Assembly (NCBI GenBank): GCA_046542355.1
Contig: JBKHBN010000005.1
Span: 15,933 to 79,932 of the forward strand
From: UBA1672 sp046542355
GTDB lineage: Bacteria; Pseudomonadota; Alphaproteobacteria; Micavibrionales; Micavibrionaceae
Length of the DNA: 64,000 nt
Direction of reading: 5' to 3'
A program made the translations under genes and the position numbers. This document shows positions 61,032 to 64,000 of this stretch, in pieces; position 1 is the stretch's first letter, and each line of letters starts with the position of its first letter. The notes beneath the pieces were generated by a model. The model saw only the letters and a list, made by a program, of their open reading frames with translations, searched no databases and had not been told where the DNA came from.

Positions 61032-62528
61032 ATGTACAGCAAAACAAAAAAAATCAAAGACCCTTCTAAAATTCGTGAAGCCCTGACTTTTGACGATGTT
61101 TTGCTTGTTCCCGCAGAATCCGAAGTACAGCCCGATCAGGTTGATACCGCGACTTATATAACTCAGGATATTCAACTTAACATTCCCGTACTCTCAGCAG
61201 CTATGGATACTGTAACCGAGGCAGAGCTGGCCATTGCCATGGCACAGCATGGTGGTCTTGGTGTTATGCACCGAAATATGGATATTGAAGCGCAAGCGCA
61301 AATGGTGCGTAAGGTTAAGCGCTTTGAGTCCGGGATTGTGCTTGATCCCATTACAATTAGCGCCAGTGCGCGTCTGGGCGATGCGTGGGATCTCATGAAC
61401 AAGTACAATATTTCCGGGTTTCCTGTGACCGAGCATGACGGACGGCTTGTCGGGATTTTAACAAACCGTGATGTGCGCTTTGCTGCTGATATGGATCAGC
61501 CTATTAAAGAGCTGATGACTACGGAAAATCTTGTCACTGTAACAGCCGATATCGAAAAGGAAGATGCCAAAAAAATGCTTCACAAGTACCGGCTTGAAAA
61601 ATTGCTGGTGGTTGATGATAAAAATCGCTGTATCGGTTTGATGACCGTAAAAGACCTTGAAAAATCAAAACTATACCCGATGGCTACGAAAGATTCCAAA
61701 GATCGCCTGCGCGCAGCGGCTGCCGTTGGCACGGGAGATGTGAACGGCGTTGAGCGCACAGAAGCTCTTTATGCTGCCGGGCTGGATCTGGTTGTTGTGG
61801 ATACCGCGCATGGTCATTCGCGCGCGGTGCTTGATACTGTGAGGAAAATTCGCGCTAATCACCCTGATTTACAAATTATGGCTGGTAATGTTGCTACCGC
61901 TGAAGGAGCTATGGCCTTGATTGATGCTGGTGCGAATTCTGTTAAAGTCGGTATTGGGCCGGGGTCTATATGTACGACGCGCGTTGTTGCCGGTATTGGT
62001 ATGCCGCAACTTACAGCCATTATGGATGTTGTTTCCGTTTGTGAGAAAAGAGGCGTCCCTGTTATTGCCGATGGCGGCATTAGATATTCAGGGGACTTTG
62101 CCAAAGCGATTGCAGCTGGTGCCAATGCAGCGATGATGGGCGGCGTTTTTGCAGGAACAGATGAGGCGCCCGGCGAAGTTATCCTGTATCAGGGTCGCTC
62201 TTATAAGGCCTATCGTGGAATGGGATCTGTAGGCGCTATGGTTCAGGGTTCTGCAGATCGTTATTTCCAAGGCAATACAAGCCAATCACACAAGCTTGTT
62301 CCTGAAGGCATTGAAGGACGTGTTCCTTATAAAGGGCCTATTGGCAATGTAATACACCAGATGGTCGGAGGCTTGCGCGCCTCTATGGGCTATACAGGCA
62401 GCGCTACAATAGAAGAGATGCGTGATAAAGCCGAATTTGTGCGCATGACCGGAGCAGGATATAAAGAATCCCACGTGCATGATGTGACCATTACAAGCGA
62501 AGCGCCTAATTACCGCACTGATTCGTAG
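61032..62528 (+). CDS. guaB: IMP dehydrogenase
   Basis: A 498-residue GuaB converting IMP to XMP, the committed step to GMP. A TIM barrel is split by a CBS-domain pair (about 100-215, NKYNISGFPVTEHDGRLVGI and KMLHKYRLEKLLVVDDKN). The catalytic loop is KVGIGPGSICTTRVVAGIG with the catalytic Cys in SICTT; IADGGIRYSGD and the flap KAYRGMGSVGAMVQGS follow. The ATG at 61032 has a GGAGG site 7 bases upstream. A TTGACT/TATAAC promoter precedes it. Downstream flank is an insertion-sequence scar. Confidence 0.98.
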   Translation: MYSKTKKIKDPSKIREALTFDDVLLVPAESEVQPDQVDTATYITQDIQLNIPVLSAAMDTVTEAELAIAMAQHGGLGVMHRNMDIEAQAQMVRKVKRFESGIVLDPITISASARLGDAWDLMNKYNISGFPVTEHDGRLVGILTNRDVRFAADMDQPIKELMTTENLVTVTADIEKEDAKKMLHKYRLEKLLVVDDKNRCIGLMTVKDLEKSKLYPMATKDSKDRLRAAAAVGTGDVNGVERTEALYAAGLDLVVVDTAHGHSRAVLDTVRKIRANHPDLQIMAGNVATAEGAMALIDAGANSVKVGIGPGSICTTRVVAGIGMPQLTAIMDVVSVCEKRGVPVIADGGIRYSGDFAKAIAAGANAAMMGGVFAGTDEAPGEVILYQGRSYKAYRGMGSVGAMVQGSADRYFQGNTSQSHKLVPEGIEGRVPYKGPIGNVIHQMVGGLRASMGYTGSATIEEMRDKAEFVRMTGAGYKESHVHDVTITSEAPNYRTDS

Positions 62529-62570
62529 GTGCTGTATATCCGTAGCTTTCTTAATAGTCAAAGCCTACCG

Positions 62571-62593
62571 TGTTTAGTCCCACGGTGTGGAGG
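62571..62593 (+). repeat. Left terminal inverted repeat of the IS481-type element
   Basis: TGTTTAGTCCCACGGTG plus the following TGGAGG form a 23-base terminal repeat identical in inverted orientation to 63342-63364. It supplies the stop codon of the truncated transposase frame. Confidence 0.85.
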
Positions 62594-63305
62594 AATGGGT
62601 TAATGTTAAACCGTTCTGGTTCTTTTGTCCAAGGATGTTGTTTTCCACGCAAACACGATCAAAAACATGCATCCACGCATGTTTGTCGGTTTTGCGGTTA
62701 GTGAACTGGATGCCGTTATCGGTCAGGATATGCGTAAGTTTATAGGGAATAACAGCAAGCAGATTACGAAGAAAATTTGCTGCGTTCATCTTGGTTTGCC
62801 GTTCATGCAATTCCACATAAGCAAATTTTGATGTCCGGTCGATGGCGACGAACAGATAGAGTTTTCCTTCTTCCGTGCGAACTTCGGCAATGTCGATATG
62901 GAAGTAACCTATAGGGTATTTCTTGAACTTTTTCTTCTTGGGCTTATCCCCTTCCACATCCGGCAAACGGCTAATCCCGTGGCGTTGATAACAGCGATGT
63001 AAACTTGATCATGATAAATGCGGGATCGTAGCCTGCAAGGCATACAGACAATCGTCCAGCGGTAACAGCGTGTACTTGCGAAAGCCTACACAGGCTGCTT
63101 CCTCTTCCGATGAAAGAACCGTAGAACGCGGATTTTTTGGCCCCATTGGTGCATCGTGTACAAAATCACGCTTGCGCCATTTGGAAACGGTCTTGTGATT
63201 AATCCCGTTTTTCTCTGATAAAGCCTTCAGGCTCTCTTGACTATCTTGTATTGATCGACGCACTGCCGCTGTCGTGCGGGCGCTTCCATGTAGTATTTGT
63301 CCCAT
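62574..63305 (-). pseudogene. IS481-family transposase, nonsense-mutated and 3'-truncated
   Basis: One reading frame of 243 codons encodes a helix-turn-helix start (SLKALSEKNGINHKTVSKW) and part of the rve/DDE domain (YFHIDIAEVR with the first Asp; KLTHILTDNGIQFTNRK with the second Asp). An in-frame TGA at 63009-63011 splits it between HLS and SSLHRCYQRHG. After ENNI the sequence leaves the family pattern and ends in the inverted repeat, so the region with the catalytic Glu is gone. It cannot code for an active transposase. Confidence 0.85.
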
Positions 63306-63341
63306 AATGCCTCCTTGGTTGAAATCTCTTTATATACGATC

Positions 63342-63364
63342 CCTCCACACCGTGGGACTAAACA
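63342..63364 (-). repeat. Right terminal inverted repeat of the IS481-type element
   Basis: Perfect inverted copy of 62571-62593, ending ...GTGGGACTAAACA. Immediately followed by IS66 transposase coding sequence in another family's frame, so this end marks the junction of the two elements. Confidence 0.85.
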
Positions 63365-63829
63365 AAAATTGGCACTTTGTATGAGATCGAAAGGACGATT
63401 AAAGGCAAGCCGCCCGACAAGAGGGTAGAGGTGCGCAAGTCCAAAGCTTTTCCTGTTATTGAAAACTTAAAAGAAACACTTGAAAAGACCAGAGAAAAGA
63501 TATCCGGCAAGTCACCGCTGGCGGCGGCTATCCGTTATGCTTTAGGCAGGTGGGGTTCTTTGCAGACCTACGTACATGATGGTCGGATCGAAATTGACAA
63601 TAACGCGGCAGAGCGCGCCATGCGCCCGGTTGCCTTGGGGCGAAAGAATTATTTGTTTGCCGGATCGGATGCCGGTGGGCACGCCGCCGCAACGTTTTAT
63701 TCCTTGATAGAAACGGCAAAACTCAATAATCTCAATCCTCATGAGTATTTGAGCGATATGTTGGAATGTATTGCCGATCACCCGATTAACCGGATTAAGG
63801 AATTATTGCCGTGGCAACAAGTCGTCTGA
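63365..63829 (+). pseudogene. IS66-family transposase, 5'-truncated remnant
   Basis: The last ~155 residues of an IS66-family transposase (TnpC) remain: IGTLYEIERTIKGKPPDKR, RYALGRWGSLQTYVHDGRI, EIDNNAAERAMRPVALGRKN with the catalytic Glu, and the C-terminal LSDMLECIADHPINRIKELL. The frame enters directly from the end of the IS481-type element without a start codon of its own, so the N-terminal domains and two of the catalytic aspartates are missing and not found left of that element. Confidence 0.87.
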
Positions 63830-64000
63830 ACATCAAACCATCACCAGAGCTACCGGAATATGTGAACCTGCTTGAAGATTTTTTGCATCGTCCCGAAGCG
63901 TCTTATGATGGAATGCTAATAACAGAGCTTGACGGCTATCTCGCAGGAATTGTTGTAAGCGCAGATCTTATTCCACCATCTGAATGGATGCCTCTTATCT
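63811..64000 (+). CDS. UPF0149/YecA-like protein associated with IS66, cut by right edge
   Basis: A frame starting GTG at 63811 overlaps the transposase remnant by 19 bases and runs off the window. The first 63 residues read PSPELPEYVNLLEDFLHRP, then SYDGMLITELDGYLAGIVVS and ADLIPPSEWMP, a UPF0149/YecA-type N-terminus (LDGYLAG, PPSEW). Such genes accompany some IS66-family elements downstream of the transposase. An AAGGA site lies 9 bases before the GTG. Whether the C-terminal zinc motif is present cannot be seen. Confidence 0.7.
   Translation, partial: MATSRLNIKPSPELPEYVNLLEDFLHRPEASYDGMLITELDGYLAGIVVSADLIPPSEWMPLI

Larger units (their letters stand above)
62571..63364 (-). mobile_element. 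Degenerate IS481-type insertion sequence (794 bp)
   Basis: Perfect terminal inverted repeats start with TGTTTAGTCCCACGGTG at 62571 and end with the complement at 63364, so the element has the TGT...ACA ends usual for IS481-like elements. It is shorter than intact members (about 1 kb) because the transposase 3' part is deleted; no matching target-site duplication flanks it (ctaccg versus aaaatt). The right end abuts a truncated IS66 transposase whose 5' part is missing. Confidence 0.8.

Noticed and set aside
1..64000. CRISPR array, prophage or toxin-antitoxin pair
   Set aside because: No regularly spaced repeats, no phage structural genes and no convincing toxin-antitoxin pair were seen; the coupled genes at 585-1123 lack toxin or antitoxin motifs.

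Overview
The window reads as a chromosomal segment of an alphaproteobacterium of moderate, roughly mid-40s percent GC. The evidence is the gene set: an NDUFA12-type complex I accessory protein; the order NDUFA12 - MlaD-type - DUF2155 - aat - FMN reductase - accC - accB - aroQ - DsbA-like - M48 protease; the rpmH-rnpA-yidD-yidC-engB block; an alphaproteobacterial-type ornithine decarboxylase; and OxyR paired with AhpC/AhpD. Several unassigned proteins with an N-terminal GNVLVY(V/I)LIAVALF helix suggest a Micavibrio-like or other deep-branching lineage, but that placement is an inference. Coding density is high, both strands are used, and most genes are housekeeping.

Layout. 1-2.3 kb: the end of a prolyl-tRNA editing-type gene, two coupled small unknown genes, tRNA-Gly(GCC) and an unexplained scar-like stretch. 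2.5-4.7 kb: a peroxide-defence module (ahpD, ahpC, divergent oxyR with a recognisable OxyR operator). 4.7-6.2 kb: a divergent glyA-family gene. 6.3-13.2 kb: an exopolysaccharide operon on the minus strand (Wza-type export protein, outer-membrane barrel, GumC/Wzz-type co-polymerase, CpsD-type ATPase, initiating sugar-phosphate transferase) next to a protein with a VPLPA-type C-terminal sorting signal. 13.4-17.4 kb: rarA, then an arylsulfotransferase-like protein, a sulfotransferase and a small YIGP-type membrane protein. 17.5-23.7 kb: polyamine synthesis (ornithine decarboxylase behind a structured leader, a SET-domain protein, carboxynorspermidine/carboxyspermidine decarboxylase and dehydrogenase, agmatinase family). 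23.7-30.1 kb: UDP-sugar and envelope precursors (epimerase, glmS, glmU, DUF3108, FemAB-like). 30.2-33.6 kb: dapD, a stand-alone RelA/SpoT-like HD protein, dapE. 33.6-36.8 kb: PRC-barrel protein, truA, fmt, def. 36.9-43.6 kb: an unknown protein, rmuC, a pilin-like protein, engB, yidC, yidD, rnpA, rpmH. 43.8-50.8 kb: unknowns, a second sulfotransferase, clpS/clpA, a second pilin-like paralogue and a receiver-deaminase fusion. 50.8-60.8 kb: RidA-type protein and the conserved NDUFA12-to-rlmE stretch. 61-64 kb: guaB, then an insertion-sequence scar made of a degenerate IS481-type element abutting a truncated IS66 transposase and its UPF0149-type accessory gene.

How the genes work together. The EPS operon encodes initiation, polymer-length control and export. 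GlmS/GlmU and the UDP-sugar epimerase supply nucleotide sugars, and the sulfotransferases may decorate surface glycans. The polyamine block gives two routes to putrescine (ornithine and agmatine) and then the carboxyspermidine route to spermidine, which does not need decarboxylated SAM. dapD/dapE, glmU and the FemAB-like protein feed peptidoglycan.

The most noteworthy items are: (1) a response-regulator receiver fused to a cytidine-deaminase-fold domain that has lost both cysteine zinc ligands; (2) an ornithine decarboxylase leader with a short arginine-rich upstream frame and mutually exclusive stems; (3) a dispersed intergenic repeat built on GATAGTGTCGTCACGTGT at six places, three of which supply the stop codon of a neighbouring gene; (4) a stand-alone alarmone-hydrolase-like HD protein between dapD and dapE; (5) paralogous pilin-like proteins. 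No CRISPR array, prophage or obvious defence island was seen.
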